From NCBI GenBank assembly GCA_000349905.1, contig KB722746.1, positions 370,273 to 434,272 on the forward strand: a stretch of 64,000 nucleotides of DNA, written 5' to 3'. A model generated the notes under the pieces. That model saw nothing but the letters and a program-made list of their open reading frames with translations, ran no database searches and was not told where the DNA came from. Position numbers and translations under genes: made by a program. Source of the DNA: Volvariella volvacea V23 (Eukaryota > Basidiomycota > Agaricomycetes > Agaricales > Pluteaceae). Shown here piece by piece: positions 22,752-36,271 of this stretch (its first letter is position 1; each line of letters opens with the position of its first letter).

Positions 22752-25233
22752 TACTTTGAACGTATGAGGAAAGTAGTGCGGGGAGTTGCTTGATGGTCCA
22801 AATTAAAAGAATGTGAGTGAGTTGTACGAGAAACTGAGCGCTGATGGACGTAGAGAACGACGAGGAAGGGGAGTTCGACGACGTCTCGCACGGCGAGGAG
22901 GATGGGAGACGGAGGAGAACAAGATGGAAGAAAAAGAAAAGAGTTGGAAATTCCCCGCCAGATCACCGTCACCTTATGTCCTGGCCCGGCCTCCGGTCAC
23001 CCCTGCATTTCAATTATTGCGTATTTGGCCATGTTGACCCCCGCTACCAGTGCCTGGAACACCTCGGAGCGGTTCGAGATTGCTCTCCGCTGGTCTTTGT
23101 GCCATCGCCATCGCCATATCACCCCACATTGCACCCATTCCGTATACTGACTGCAGAGCATCTGGACCGCCAGCTCTCTCTGAGCCACGCTGCTGTCGAA
23201 GGCTCGGCTTTCTGCCACAGGCTCGAGGCTCTCGGCACAACCCTGGCATCCCACAATTGCCGCTTGGCAACGAGAATACGGCAGCACACGACGTGCGCGT
23301 AACGCGTAACATGCATTTACCGTGCTGTGTGACTGGAGCTGTCCTCTATCCCTACCTGCACTGACAGGTCGAGCCAAAATGCCTCCCTAAACCTGAGGGT
23401 CAGCGATTCCCATGTTGTCATCGTTGGACAGCTCTACGCGCAAGTGCAGAAAGCGCCAAGGTTAGGCGCCGACAGCCGAGGGCCAAACCGATTCCTTGGT
23501 GGCAACGAAATTAACGTGAGTGTCTCGCCTGCGTGGTGAAGCTGAACCTTTTCACAACTTATAGATTTTCCGATTTTAGTTTCGTCCTCGGGGGATCAGC
23601 TCTTCCAGTGACCCTCGACGCATTATCAACTGTCTGTGTCCACTCGCTATCCAGTCCTGTTCGTTCGTGCTAAAGAATTCCAAGGACTCCTTAATGACAC
23701 CGACGCACCCGGCATTTGACGTGACCTATCACGAGGCTGTTCCAAGGATAGGATAGGACAAGAACCCTCCTATGAATGACATTTCCGCGCTCTCACCAAG
23801 TGTCCACTCTTCTTTCTCTCCGGTGCGAGCGCATCATGAACACACCTATTGACCTCGGTCACCCAGCGCAGATCCAATATTTCATATGACAGCACTACGT
23901 CGTCACGTCTCGCACCCCCATCAATCAAACTGCGGCTTGATGGACGTCGACTAAAAGCCCTACGATGCCCGCCATTGCAGTACAAATCTGCGTTGTTCTC
24001 ATCCACGAGGCAAGGGCGACACTTCCACCGGGAGCACTCGGACTATCATACGGGATGGTACGGTACTACCCAGCCTTTCTTCCGCTCACCTCAAACGTCG
24101 ACACCACCGACCACTCCGTCGCAAGTTCTCATGCCAGTCATCATCCAAGGATCCAAGCGCCCAAGATCGTCAACCCTAGGACTTGGACCTCTCAATGTCA
24201 GCCCAATCAGCCCTAAATGCCTCGCCCCTGCAGAACCAAGCCCGAAAGCCACAACTGAACTGTACAGGTTTAGGTTGACATCACACCACAAGCACCAAGC
24301 CTAAGCCCTCTTACACATGCCCTTTGTTGTGTTCCGTTGATCTTGACTCATTCACTCGAGGCTCTAGATCCCGTGATTGAATTTTTAGTTTCCTTTTGCT
24401 TTCGAAAGCTTTCCCGTTCATCCCCATGCTCCGAGGATGCTCGTTCCGAGTCTTGACGACTTGAATGTAAATCCTTCCTTCCATTCGGCTGACCTGCTCC
24501 AATCGCCTCCACTTCCTATAACCTTCCAGCCTCACCACCTTCGTGCTATATATATCCCACACTACTAATAGCAATCCTTCCATTCCTACTCACAACGGGG
24601 CCTTCACCCCGCTTCCGCTGCACCGCAGCTGCAGTCCTTAACAGGACATCAGACACCCCCTTACCCCCACCACTTTGTCCTTTTTTTGGGTCCATGAAGT
24701 ACGCTTTTAAATTTAAGTACACCGTGGGATAATCTGCACGGCAATTTCCATCGCGACCAACGACGATTCTTTTGCGTGGGTTCTAAGAATATGACAAAAA
24801 TTTGTCGTGTGGCTGGCGTCCTGGGGTGTTTTCTTTTGTCGTCCTTGAGCAGCTTGAGGCTTACGGGACGCGGGTTTTGCGTCCGTAGCGGGATTTCTCG
24901 AATAAATGGTGTGGAATTTTCAACTCACTTCGATTCTTCTGGTGGCTCGAGTTGCGGGTTCATAGACGTGCGATCGTTACTGAGCTTTGCTCACAGAATT
25001 GTTCTGGGTACTACAGGGAAGCTACGCTGAACGGTTCTGCGGAGCCCATCAGAGTTTACGCTGCGATGTCGCAGCGCAGCTCGCCGCAGAGCATTGTGTG
25101 GTCCGCCGGGTGTTGGTGCTTCCAACCGCATCCTTATCGCGCAGTTGAAGTCTATCGTTTCTCATGAGCTGCGACACGACGGTAGATGTATACATATGCC
25201 ACTCTTGTGCGCAAGACTGCACATCTTCCTGTT
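22752..25233. other. 2.5-kb region without a supported gene
   Basis: Short open frames occur on both strands (for example 23849-24304, +) but show no domain and only composition-driven openness. The left part is the oxidase promoter; the right end precedes the helicase gene, whose 5' end may extend into it. Confidence 0.45.
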
Positions 25234-28200
25234 ATGCAGCCCCGTCGTACTGGTATTTTCAAGCCCCGCGCAGCATGGAGATCCAGAGCACCGATGAAAC
25301 CATCTGCCTCCACACGCACACCTGCACCTGCACCTGCGCCTGCACCTGCGCCCGTACCCGTCATCCATAGGGTCAATCTAACGACCCTCGTCAACAAATA
25401 TGGCCTGGAAGCGCTCGCTGGCACGAGCACCAACGTTCTCTTCCATCGTCCGAAATCGCAGGTCCAATTGGCACGGAGGATCAAAGAGGGTCTCACCCTC
25501 TTCCTCGGGGAGGGCTACTGCTTTAAGACCCCTGCTGATGTAGGCGAGTTTGTCGTGTTGCTAGAGCATATCGGCTGGCCTGATCGCACATGGGTAAGTT
25601 GACTTACCTTCTACTTGATGACTCGAGTTCCTGTACCAAGGTTGTTTTCTTATCTTGTGCAGACGACAGAGCATTACCAGGTAAGGACCACGTCGACTTC
25701 AAGGGAAAGGATTATTAACTGCCATTTCTAGTTTCTGCTCTGTGCAGTTTCGTCCGTGAGTTTGATGTTGGTGGCAAGGCGATTAAACGTCTGATTGTAG
25801 ATCAGCCCAATGGACTTCAGCGCCTTTCCGACGTCATAATATGGCAGCCGGTATGTGCGGGGCACAGTACGGAAACGAATGCCCTATCATTCCAGCGAGT
25901 ATATGTCCCTTTACTCATGGTAATACCACTCGCCGAGTCAAAATTAAAAGTTATTGACCCATCTTGTCTCAGTTCTTGGCCTCGGATTGTGTGGCCAAGA
26001 GCCTATTGCATCACTTGACGAAGTGCGTTGGAGCTATTTTTTTTTACCATGCTATTCGCTGCTGACACCTCACGCTTGGTCAGTTCCTTGTATCAAGTCT
26101 TGATTGATAGCTTGGATGTATTCTGGGTGAACCTTCAGTCTTCTGTGAAATTGCTCATGAAAAGGGGCAGTTTTAAAGACGACCTAGCTCCTACGGAAAG
26201 AGACTCACTTCTTGCGATGCAAATTTTCGTTTCGCTGACGGTTATACTCCATGAGTAAGTGGTTCTATTCGCTAAATAGGCAATACCACAACCATCGTTA
26301 CTTGCCAAGGTGCCAATCTCGCTTTAACGACTTTCAAGAAAAGAAGCCTATTGCCATCGCCATCGCTCACACCCTACAAGCCTGGGTTCAAACCTTCGCC
26401 ACGCAAATCCGCCAATCGCCCAAAGCATTCGACGGTGCATTCGACGGGATGAACACAACGCAACGTGATCACATCCTCGAACACATCGAAACCAAAAGCT
26501 CTCTACTCGTTCGTGTCTTCGAGAGAAAGTGTCAAGTTAATTCCGTCCTGCCGAGTCCCGTTACCCCGACCTTCATCGCCCAGGACGACACGGAAGGAGG
26601 GATATTGGCACAATACCTCTCTTTCTCCACGGGACCGGGAAACTTCAACCAATTAGGACCCAGACACGACAATGACCACGAGGATATAGACCGAATTTCA
26701 ATTCCACCGACAGAAGATGAACTGACCTGCGAACTTGCACCTTACCTGCCGCCAAATTTCCTAGGGGCGCCGCATCACCTTCCTCAGCACTCCATGGAAC
26801 GGCATTTGGATATCCAGTTTAGATTGTTGAGGGAGGAATTTGTGTATGCCGAACTCCCGTGCTTGCTGTGTTCAAAGGGACTGATGGCCCGAATTTAATC
26901 TAGGGCCCCACTCCGGGAAGCGATTCATCTCGTCGATTCGGATCTCTCTCGATCTTCGTCGATCAAGGGAGGAAGATACATGCAAGGTACCTCATATGAT
27001 TGGAATAGATCCAGAGCGTTCAGCGTCTATACTGGCGTCACTCTCCCATCGAATCTCTCGGACAAGCGGGGCATTGCGTTAAAGGTAGAATTTGACAGTC
27101 CTCCCGGCCTTGCACGCTCTTCGGACCCTCAAATCCGTGTTGAATATTGGAGTAGAGGAGGTGAAAGGAGGCTAGCGATGGGTGGTTTGATTGCGTTAGT
27201 ATGGAAATCTAGTCTATCGATCTCAATCGAGTTGGGCACAATCGCAAGTTCGCATAAGGATCTAAAAGAATCCGCCAGGGAGAGGGCGGATAGAATGACG
27301 ATTTGGGTCAAATTTTTCAATCCGGATTTCGAGCTCAGGCTGCTGGACGGCTTGCGCTCCTCATCGACCTCTTCACAACAGGATTTTGGCTGCGATTTCG
27401 GTTCCCAGACGTGTGTCCTTATAGACCCATCAATATTGTACGACGCATTCTATCCTCTCTTGAGTGCTCTGCAAGTGGAACCGAAGTTGATTCCGCTGGC
27501 ACGACACATCGTACAGCCATTCGATCCTCAAATGGGTCCCATCCCACCCCCGCGTTATGCACAATTTCATGGATTCTCTTATCAGCTGGAGTCTCTTTTT
27601 CCTCCAGAAGCTGGGGTGAAGGATCTTAAGCTCAACGTGCTTGATCCAGAATCTGCCAAAGTAGCACGGCAAGAGTTGAAGCAAAGTCGACTGGACGAAA
27701 GTCAAGCCAACGCGCTCGTTGATGCTTTATCCAGCGAAGTTGCGCTTATTCAAGGGTTCGTATTAATCCCGCCTATGCATCCTCTTTTCTATTTGACCAT
27801 TGTGTATGCAGTCCTCCTGGAACAGGAAAGGTTTGTGCAGCTTGTTATGTTGAACTGTTGGTCACTTAGCACGACCCTGTCAGTCATATACGGCCGTTGA
27901 GCTTCTCCGGGTAATTTTACCCAAGGTTAAGCCGATCCTCGTTGTCGCACTCACAAACCATGCCCTTGACCATCTCTTGAGTAGTATCTTGAGCTCAAAA
28001 ATGACGTCTGAGGGCAAAGTCATCCGACTAGGCGGAGGAACTGCAAACGGGAAAATCTCACAATTGTCTGGTGGACGATTACAAGACATCGTGCCCTTTC
28101 AGACCCCATTGCTTCTTCGATATCGAAAAATGCTCAAGGACATCCAAAGCGAGATTAAAGAGCTCAAGGAAAGAATGGATTGCGGCAACTGGGACATTGA

Positions 28201-30907
28201 ATCACATATCCGTGAAAGCTATCCTGGGCATATGGAACAATTTCTCAGCCCGCCCTCGTGGATTGAAGCTCTTGGGCGCATACATATATTGGATGGAACT
28301 TTTGGTTCTTTGTATGAGCTTTGGATCAAGGGAAAGGATTTGAAACGCCCTCGGCGAGAAATGAGTCAAGTTTCGTCCTCGCAGTCATTGGAGGAGAAGA
28401 TTTCACGAGATTCTGCCTTCCATTCTTTTACATCTCCCTTCGTAACGCTGAGCTATGACGACGGTAGTGCTGATTGGGAACCTCTGTCGACGGACGGCAG
28501 AATTTCATCTTCAGAGCAACCTGTCACAGCTACTGACTTCCATAAGCAAACTCTCTTAGAGAAGCTGCCTCCTACTCGTTCTCCCCAAGACCTGCTTTTA
28601 GATAAGTTGGTGTGGGAGATGTCACTTCAAGAGCGAGAAAAACTCCACGCAAAGTGGACCATAGAGGTTAAGGAGGAGATGCTTCAAGAATATTTCGACC
28701 TACGCGAGCAATACAATGAAGTCTCCATTTTCCACGAAGAAGTTCAAGACGATGTCTGTTCAATTCTACTATCCGCCTTATGTATCTTGCTTGTACTAAT
28801 CTGTATCACAAGATGCGTCGTCAACTCTTTCACAATGTGGACGTCATTGCAGCCACTACAACAGGGGCCGCAAAACATACAGCACTCATACGAGTATGTA
28901 CAAGCCTGCGCTGTGATTTCCGCATCGCATTGGCTAAGTGCCTTAATAGGCACTTGAACCCCGTGTGCTATTAGTCGAAGAAGCAGGACAAGTGTTGGAA
29001 GCACACATCTTCGCAAGTCTAGTTCCCTCAATTGAACACTTGATCTTGGTTGGAGATCCCTTGCAGCTTCGTCCAACTATAGGCAACTATTGTAAGTGAC
29101 TACGATGATTTAACAAGGCGCAATATGACACTCTTTGGCAGCTTTGTCCATCGAAAGCAAGATAGGGAAGCGGTTATTCAAGTTTGATGTATCACTAATG
29201 GAACGGCTTTCCTCCTCCGGCTTTCCAATGTCTCGCATCGATGTTCAGCGCCGGATGCGACCAGGGATATCAAGGCTTATCAGGTATTGTACATTGGCAT
29301 GGACAATCTATTATTTGGTCTCATGCATAGCACAGAACTACTTTGTACGATACGTTAATTGATCACGAAGATGTCAAGAAATATCCTCACGTTAGGGGGA
29401 TGGCACGAGATATATATTTTCTTAATCACAGACACCTAGACAGTGGTGATAATGAAGATAGTACTAGCAGGTTTAACATGTATGAGGTGAGCAATCTACG
29501 GCTGGCATAACTTGCTGACGTGATGAGCTCTTGTTAGGTTCATATGATTCGTGATTTGGTTCTTTACTTGCTGAAGTGAGTTTGCACGTGTAGCAAAAAC
29601 GTTTATTTTACCTATTTTATAGGCAAGGCTACTCAAAAAAGGATGATATCGTTGTCTTGTGCACCTACTGGAAACAGTTGGACCTTGTTCGTCGTGCTCT
29701 CGTTCAGGAATCTGTGCTTGTGGATGAAACGAAGCCCGGAGAGCCAGGCGCAGAAGAGGATAACGAACAACTGAAGCACCAAAATAAAACAGTAAAACAT
29801 TCCCGGACCTCTAAAATGGTATATATGCCTGCCTTTTTTGATATCATACTCTGGCCAGTGTGCTCAAATTAGAGGGTGATGCAGGTTCGAATTCGCACCG
29901 TGGACAACTTTCAAGGAGAAGAAGCTAGGGTACGAGTGATCTCTGCTTACACGCCGTCACACGAGGATGAAACAAATCAGATTGTAATTTTATCTCTTGT
30001 ACGAAATGCTGGATCACGCGGCGAAAATAAACCAAACATAGGATTCCTTAAGGCAAGAGATTTTCGCTCGTGCGTTCTATTTACCCTAATCCCATCTGAA
30101 GTCTCCAAATAGAACAAATGGTATGATACCTTCGTCCGCTTCAAATGATAAACCAAAGCTCTTATATCTTTTAGTCGCCCTATCTCGAGCAAAGGAAGGA
30201 CTTTACATCCTGGGAAATGCCGAGGAGCTACGATCAAGCGATAGCAAGATGTGGCATGGGGTTGTGAGCGACTTGGTTAACCGTAAGTTTATTGGAGATG
30301 AGCTCCCTATTGCATGTGCACGGCACCGAGATACGGTCAGCAACATCAAAGACCCAGGGCAAATAGCACAAGTGGCACCAAATGGTGAGCTTTTGAGATC
30401 TCAGGGGTGACGCAATTCTTACCGTTCTCGAGGTGGGTGTCTGCTGCCTTGTGCGACGAAGTTGAGATGTGGTCATATCTGCCCATACAAGGTTAAATCA
30501 ATGCGCAGTTCAACTGCACAGACACTGACTTCATTGCTTAGTGCCACCCGGATGACCCAAACCATTTCCAAGTTTGTTGCTCGCAGTCGTGTACGAAGTC
30601 ATGCGTTCGGGGCCACCTCTGCATGAATCTTTGCTCAAATCCTTGTCAAAAATGTATAGTTGGCGTTGTCAATCCAGAATATCCAGATAGTCAACAGCTC
30701 ATCCCATGGTCAGTCATTCTGTTGGCTAAACCTCGAAGGTAGCTGATCATTCCAATCAGTCACATGCTCGACGAATTAGGTAGGAAGAATCCCGGCCCCG
30801 TCACCATGGGTGGGCCAGGAGTTTGTAAGAAAGATAGCTTCCAGAAGAAGGGACCTGAACAAGCCAATTGGAGGGCCTCAATGCCTACAAGAAACGACAA
30901 TAAGTGA
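25234..30907 (+). CDS. SF1 Upf1-like helicase with NFX1-type zinc fingers (ZNFX1/Hrr1 family)
   Basis: 24 exons: 25234-25593, 25663-25680, 25732-25755, 25806-25850, 25896-25919, 25973-26022, 26084-26254, 26280-26843, 26904-27755, 27812-27830, 27884-28753, 28813-28893, 28950-29091, 29142-29283, 29336-29486, 29538-29575, 29623-29818, 29885-29929, 29981-30052, 30102-30120, 30175-30384, 30433-30491, 30542-30708, 30760-30907 (4467 nt, 1488 aa). Helicase motifs: Walker A GPPGTGKS, Ia VVALTNHALD, II LLVEEAGQ, III LVGDPLQLRP, QRRMRP, V TVDNFQGEEA, VI ALSRAKEGLY. A Cys/His region (CGHICPYK to CQKC) gives NFX1-type fingers. Relatives (fission yeast Hrr1, animal ZNFX1) act with RNA-directed RNA polymerase in small-RNA silencing; that role here is inference. 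An in-frame ATG at 25186 is an alternative start, and the last exon is least certain. Confidence 0.88.
27812..27830 (+). other. 19-nt microexon carrying the Walker A core
   Basis: The exon is framed by CAG and GTTTGT. With one base completing the previous codon, it encodes PPGTGK. Skipping it would remove the nucleotide-binding loop and shift the frame. Confidence 0.8.
30053..30101 (+). other. GC-AG intron in the helicase gene
   Basis: The donor is AAG|GCAAGA and the acceptor CTGAAG. Removing it joins GFLK to SPNRTN, which then meets VALSRA after a 19-nt exon, as in related helicases (GFLKS.NR.NVALSRA). No GT donor nearby gives this reading. Confidence 0.75.
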
Positions 30908-31501
30908 CGTTGCGCATTGAGGTTTTCAATGTCGTCACGGGGTGTTAGTGATTGTATCAAGATCTCCAAGCATTTGAATTTGTGAGCATCGTACACATTC
31001 GCATTACTTCGAACTGTTGTGATTTACCAGTACGTCATCCTGCTGATGGGCTCCGGTCTTGGAAGGATCATCAGAAGTGAAATAATGTTAACGGCACTCG
31101 GAGAACGTTAATATTTTTCATAAAGTTTAACCGACCTGATCGTGCTTTGTTGCCTACAATGCATGTGCGCATGTACGTGCCGTCTTATGGCATAAAAAAA
31201 GGAAGGTGAACTAGAGTTATGAGCAAAAGGGAGTGTGGCTGTGAACGGGGATAGGCGTTGCCAACGGTGCCCAGTAAGCAAAGTTTGTATCCAAGGATTA
31301 AATCCCAAGGGTCCACGAAAAAGGCATTATGCTTGCAAGAACTACGAGATTGTATTTATATAGATATGTAGCAGCGTAACAAAGCAAGAGATATAAAAGG
31401 GACGGTCACGCGTAATCTTGGCTTGAGGAAGGCCCAAGAGTGGCCCATTGTGTAGTCACCGTTGAAAATAAGACATATAGATGCAGTCATGAGTATTGTG
31501 A
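30908..31501. other. Convergent intergenic region
   Basis: Separates the helicase 3' end from the 3' end of the first C2H2 gene. AT-rich, no coding signal. Confidence 0.5.
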
Positions 31502-33114
31502 TTAATACTCATCGTCACCATTGCCACATTCGTCCGCTTCGTTATAAATATAATCCCCGTCATCTTTGGCATCTTCGTCGTACCCTTCGTCGTCATCATC
31601 CCAATCCTCGAAATCGTCTTCACAATAGGGTGCGCTACTCCAGATGGGCTTCAAATCAGTTTGTGGCACATAAGAAGCACGACGTGCATCAGAAATGAGA
31701 GGGGAACAACTGGTGGTACTTTCGGCGTCGTTGATTCTGCGAACAGTGTTGTTACGGGTAATGTAAGGGCTTTCGGAACGGTCGGAGTGAGTGCTACGGG
31801 CATCTGGAGTGTCGGCGCGAGAGGTGTACCCGTAATCACTTTTAGCACGAGCAGCATAACTGGTAGAAGTGGTGTTCCCCCCACTGAAGTTATTGCGATA
31901 CCGATCTTTGCCAGTGGAATCAATTTTAGAAGGGACATAGATATATGGACTGGCGCTGGTATATCGACCCTCGTTGTAAGTAGAGCGTGGTGTGCCCAGA
32001 GTAGCAGAATTATATGCGGAACTACCTCGAGAGATATGGTATTCGGGAGTTGGTGACCGGATGACAGTGCTGCCGCAGGTCGACAGAGGGGGAGTAGGGA
32101 ATATGGGAGGTGTTCGGCCCCTCGGAGAATTCCGGTCATCACAGCAAGAGGTGGCAGGGTAGTAGACGCAACAAATGTCGCAGTAAATGAAAGTAGAAGT
32201 AGCAGGGACAAGCGAAGGAAGGCGAGGCTTTCCAGCAATCGGGGTAGATTGCGTATCCTCGGCGTCAGCAGGGCACTGTGTCGGAGAGGAGCTGCAGTTG
32301 ATACTAACACGTGTATCGGTGGCATCAATATTATCCATATCGGGCTCCTCCAAGTCCTTTACGACTCCAGTACTAGCCAAGTCGCGTTCATCACAGTAGA
32401 CATCCCGAGCAATTTTTTGGGCTGGCAATGATTGATTCAGAGCAGGGGGTGGAGACGTAGATTCGATACCGTATTCCGTAGCTGGCCTACCTTCCGTCGA
32501 CTCGTCGTTAGGAGGAGCCGATGAGGCGTGAGTAGGTGGAGATTTGTGTTTCAATTTCACAATATCGGTGGCATTTTCGGCAGAATATTCTGTGTCTACC
32601 ATATCCATGTATTGCTCTATTTCCGGGACGATCACTTTATTCCACGAGGGGTCCTCTATCTCACTCCACACAACGTCCATTTGGATGTTCTCGACGCGCT
32701 CTCGTGGGGTACGCTTCTTTACATACTTGTGCTCCTTTGCCCGATGCCTAAAAATTAACGAAGGGTCCTGCGATACAAATGGACAAAAGCCACAACGAAA
32801 GGGCTTAGCACCAGTGCTGCCAGTTACGTGAGCCTAGGGGAGGAAATCAGGAAAGAAAATTGGACGCACTGTTTGAAACTGTGAATGATGAAATTTTTCC
32901 TCTCGAACGCTTCAAAACTGCATCCAGGGCGCTGACATTTATATCTCCTATAGCGGTGGCATGAGCATAATAAGCGAGAGTCAAACCTGACATACTTTGC
33001 GTTTGGGTCGTGTTTTTTTAGATGACGAGGCAAATCGGTTTTTCTCGTTAACCGCGTCCCACATTGAGGGCATTGTACGCGTGCGGTCGATTTCTTTTTG
33101 GCTGATCTAGGCAT
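31502..33114 (-). CDS. C2H2 zinc-finger protein, paralogue 1
   Basis: Minus-strand exons: 33114-32996, 32947-32870, 32816-31502 (1512 nt, 503 aa). Three fingers at the N-terminus: C-x2-C-x12-H-x3-H (CPQCGTRLTRKTDLPRHLKK), C-x4-C-x12-H-x3-H in exon 2, and C-x2-C-x12-H-x4-H (CGFCPFVSQDPSLIFRHRAK). The linker between fingers 2 and 3 reads TGAKPF, a TGEKPF-type DNA-binding linker. The last His of finger 2 is encoded by CA|C, split by intron 2; this choice also avoids a stop produced by the nearer AG. The long C-terminal part is Ser/Thr/Tyr-rich and ends in a strongly acidic stretch, a possible activation region. Probable sequence-specific nuclear DNA-binding protein. Confidence 0.85.
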
Positions 33115-33799
33115 GCCACTCCCCAAGAGTTAATAGTATACGAAGGGAGTGGACGAATGCTTTAGGATAACGTTGAGTGGATGCGGATTGAGAGAGAGTA
33201 GGATTTGATCTACGACGGAATTTAAATAGATGGAGAAATACAAAGGGACGCTGTACACTGCCACTCACTCAGGCCTCTCAAAGAGATGGGTGCATATTGA
33301 ATATATCAAATTCGCCGTGTGGGGGGCATGCATATGTCCATTCCAGGTACTCACGCTAGTTAGGATTTCACACAAGACAGGGCATTCTAATGCCACAAGA
33401 ATGGAAGTCAAAGCAAGACCGCAAGCTCCTGGTCGCCAATTTCGGCAAGTTCATCATAAGTCGCATTGGTCTGGTGGCAATATGCTTTGACTTATGATTT
33501 TAGTAATGCGCTTTCCTATTCCGGTAATTACTGGGGATGACTGCAGCGCATGGGTGGCATGGGCTAACGCCTCTAATGACGTTAATCACATACGAAGAAA
33601 GTCAGTCAGATGCTGGTGGCACCTTGCTCGATAATCTACTTGTAGGACTAGCATACTCTAGGGTTTTTCGTACTCGGGGGGCCTACGCCGTCCACACCGT
33701 TATCTTACAGGTACAATAACACCATTAAGACTGCACTCTGAGAATGAGTAAGCGATAAAAAGACCTTGGGAAACAGTCGAGCCAAACACCAAGGTACAT
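33115..33799. other. Intergenic, promoter of C2H2 paralogue 1
   Basis: A TATA-like TATTTAAA (minus) lies at 33221-33228, about 107 bp from the start codon. No gene seen. Confidence 0.45.
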
Positions 33800-35095
33800 T
33801 CACGGAACACGGTACAAGGTATTCAACCTATCATTCAACGTCGGTCGATACGTTCCCAGTTTGAGGGTTCCTTTTCTATCCTGCTCTTCAAAAGTGTCAA
33901 GTGTTTTCCGCTTCCATGTTCTTAGCGCTAAATCAAGTGTGTCAGAATCGAGGGGCTCTGGTATCGTCGCATCAACGGGGCAATTGGGTGGGACCTTCCG
34001 GTAGATATGTCCCTCAACGAGGTTGACCTCCAGTCGATCTAGCGATTTTAACGATTCCTTTGAATCGAATAAGGATTTAATATCGGTAGCCGACCAACAA
34101 TTTTCCTGGGCAAGTCGATTTGCGGGGAGATTGAGTGTTAGAATACTAAATGAAAGTGGGAAGACGAAAGCTTGTAGATATTGTACTAGCTCGTGGAATG
34201 GCACAAATTCGGGACTGCGTCGAAAGATTGTGGCATGAAGGCGGAGATGACGGAAGGAACTATGGTTCGAAAGGTCGATAACTGACTCTTACCCGATCAT
34301 TAATCATCGCCATCCCATTGGGAAGAGCAACAAACATAACTCACGAGGGAGATAATGCCCGACGAGCAGGGTCAATGATTGCAACGCAAGCGCATGTGGG
34401 AGGAGCTCAAGTATCTTAACAGGAGCACCCAGTATGGTGAGATGCGTCAAATTGGCCATCAAGGTTGGCTGAAGCACGAGGAAACTGGTGATGTCCCAGT
34501 CTTGACTAGTGGACATGGTTAGGGTGAGCGCTTTCAGTGCCAAATTGTAGTCACGCTTATTGATGTGCATAGCTTGGCTAAATCCCAAGTAGTTTAGGCT
34601 TATGTGCTCGATAGAGCTCTTGGCTGCATGTGAGAGGAGGCGCACGAGTGCAGGAAGATCGTGAAAGTCGCAATCATCCAGGATTAATGTATTGGGGGTC
34701 AGACCTGCAAACAGGACCTCCGGGTGAAGGACGGACCTAAAGTCGAAGTGATAGAAAGAGAGGATGTGCGGCTTGGGTGGATAATGGTGAAATATTTGGG
34801 GTAGGCAGGTGAGCAACCAGGGAATTGGGGGAAGCGGTTCGCGGGTCTTGTCGTCGAATTGAATACTGCGAATATGGGAATTGGTGCATGTCGCAATTGG
34901 GCTGGCAAGCAGGGTCAGAAGTGCAGCATAATTATCTTTTGTGATGATCAGATCTTGAAATGCAGAATGCGGCCTTGACGCCAAGTTCCAGATGGTTGAG
35001 ACAAGAGCGCATGTATTGAGCGTAACATGATCGTCATCTTCAGCAAGGTATGTGCAGATCTTGTCGATGAGCTCTGGTGGTAGATCCAAGGCCAT
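33800..35095 (-). CDS. F-box-like protein, family A copy 1
   Basis: Minus-strand exons: 35095-34345, 34281-33800 (1233 nt, 410 aa). The N-terminus (LPPELIDKICTYLAEDD...LNTCALVSTIWNLASRP) has the pattern of a fungal F-box, the Skp1-binding motif of SCF ubiquitin ligases. The remainder is Leu-rich with repeated short strand-helix patterns (for example SLNYLGF, LTHLTILGAP), suggesting a degenerate leucine-rich substrate-binding region. The second exon is 482 nt, exactly as in copy 2 at 48 kb, and the intron phase is the same. Substrate unknown; such F-box genes expand rapidly in Agaricomycetes. Confidence 0.78.
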
Positions 35096-35466
35096 GATGG
35101 CGGATGGGAACGACCATCGCGTGGGAGAAAAAAATACCCAACACCGTATGTCATTCCCACGCTTCCCTCAATGCCTCTTTCGACGCCGCCAGTGGCCATG
35201 GTGCAAAGGACGCGGAGATATATGATTCATGATATTACTCATCTTGGGCGGACTTGGGGACAACGACCCGTCCTCAGGTCAAACTGTGACGCTCGAGCGC
35301 GCTAGGCATCGGGCTCTGCGGCGTAGACGATCCAGATAGCGCCTCCCAAGACTCCGGGCCTTACGTTGACCCGTCATAATTTGGGAGTTGATTGTACACA
35401 AGTCTCATAGCAAATGCAGGTATCTATAGCTGTGCAACTCACAGATTGTCTCGGTCTTTCATCTGC
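35096..35466. other. Divergent intergenic region
   Basis: Separates the divergently transcribed F-box A1 and NACHT genes. No feature beyond presumed promoters. Confidence 0.45.
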
Positions 35467-36271
35467 ATGAATCGAATGTCGACAAATCGATACCCATCAC
35501 GCCTACGTCGTTCCGCAGGCTCGCATGTCCCTCAGCAATCAACGAACCTCTTTAGCCATGCACACATTAACAACAATGGTGGCACAATCATCGCAAAGTC
35601 TGGTTCCTGGACAAGTTTTAACAATCATTACGCTCCTCAGATCCCTGGAGGTGAGCAGTGCCTATTGTTGTTGCTTTCTACTGCCCATGGATGTAAACGT
35701 CTTTGGCTGCTCTAGCACGGGAAAAGTTACAAGCCTTAGTCGTGTACGATGCCATACATACCGGCAATGTGCGTGCAGATCCATTGGAATGTCATCCCAA
35801 CACGCGCCAGGCTATCATGGAAGACATCATCGCTTGGGTAGAAGACGAAGGATGGAGCGGTTGTATCCTCTGGCTTCGTGGTCCTGCTGGTATCGGAAAA
35901 TCAGCAATCGCAAAGACCACTGCAGGTAGACTGGACCAAGAAAATTCAAGGGCAAAGGTCGCTGGATCGTTTTTCTTTTTCGGAGGCGATCCAAAGCGCA
36001 ATAGCCTCTCAAATTTCGTCCCAACAATTGCATATCGGTTGGCAGTAACTATAGAGGAGGTAGGGAGGAAAATCTACACGGTGATAAAGAGAGATCCAGG
36101 GGTTCTGAATGCCGATGTGGCGGTACAATGGAGGAAGCTGGTGGTTGAGACTGTGCTGGCTGTTGCTGATCTGCCACCGGCTGTGATCATTATTGATGGT
36201 TTAGATGAGTGTGGAAGAGAGAAGGATCAACGGATGCTCCTGGATCTTGTCACCTCTTGTGGCGCTTATTT

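Noticed and set aside
23849..24304. 151-codon plus-strand frame between the oxidase and helicase genes
   Set aside because: Low-complexity, no domain, no clear promoter; could be a small gene but the evidence is insufficient.
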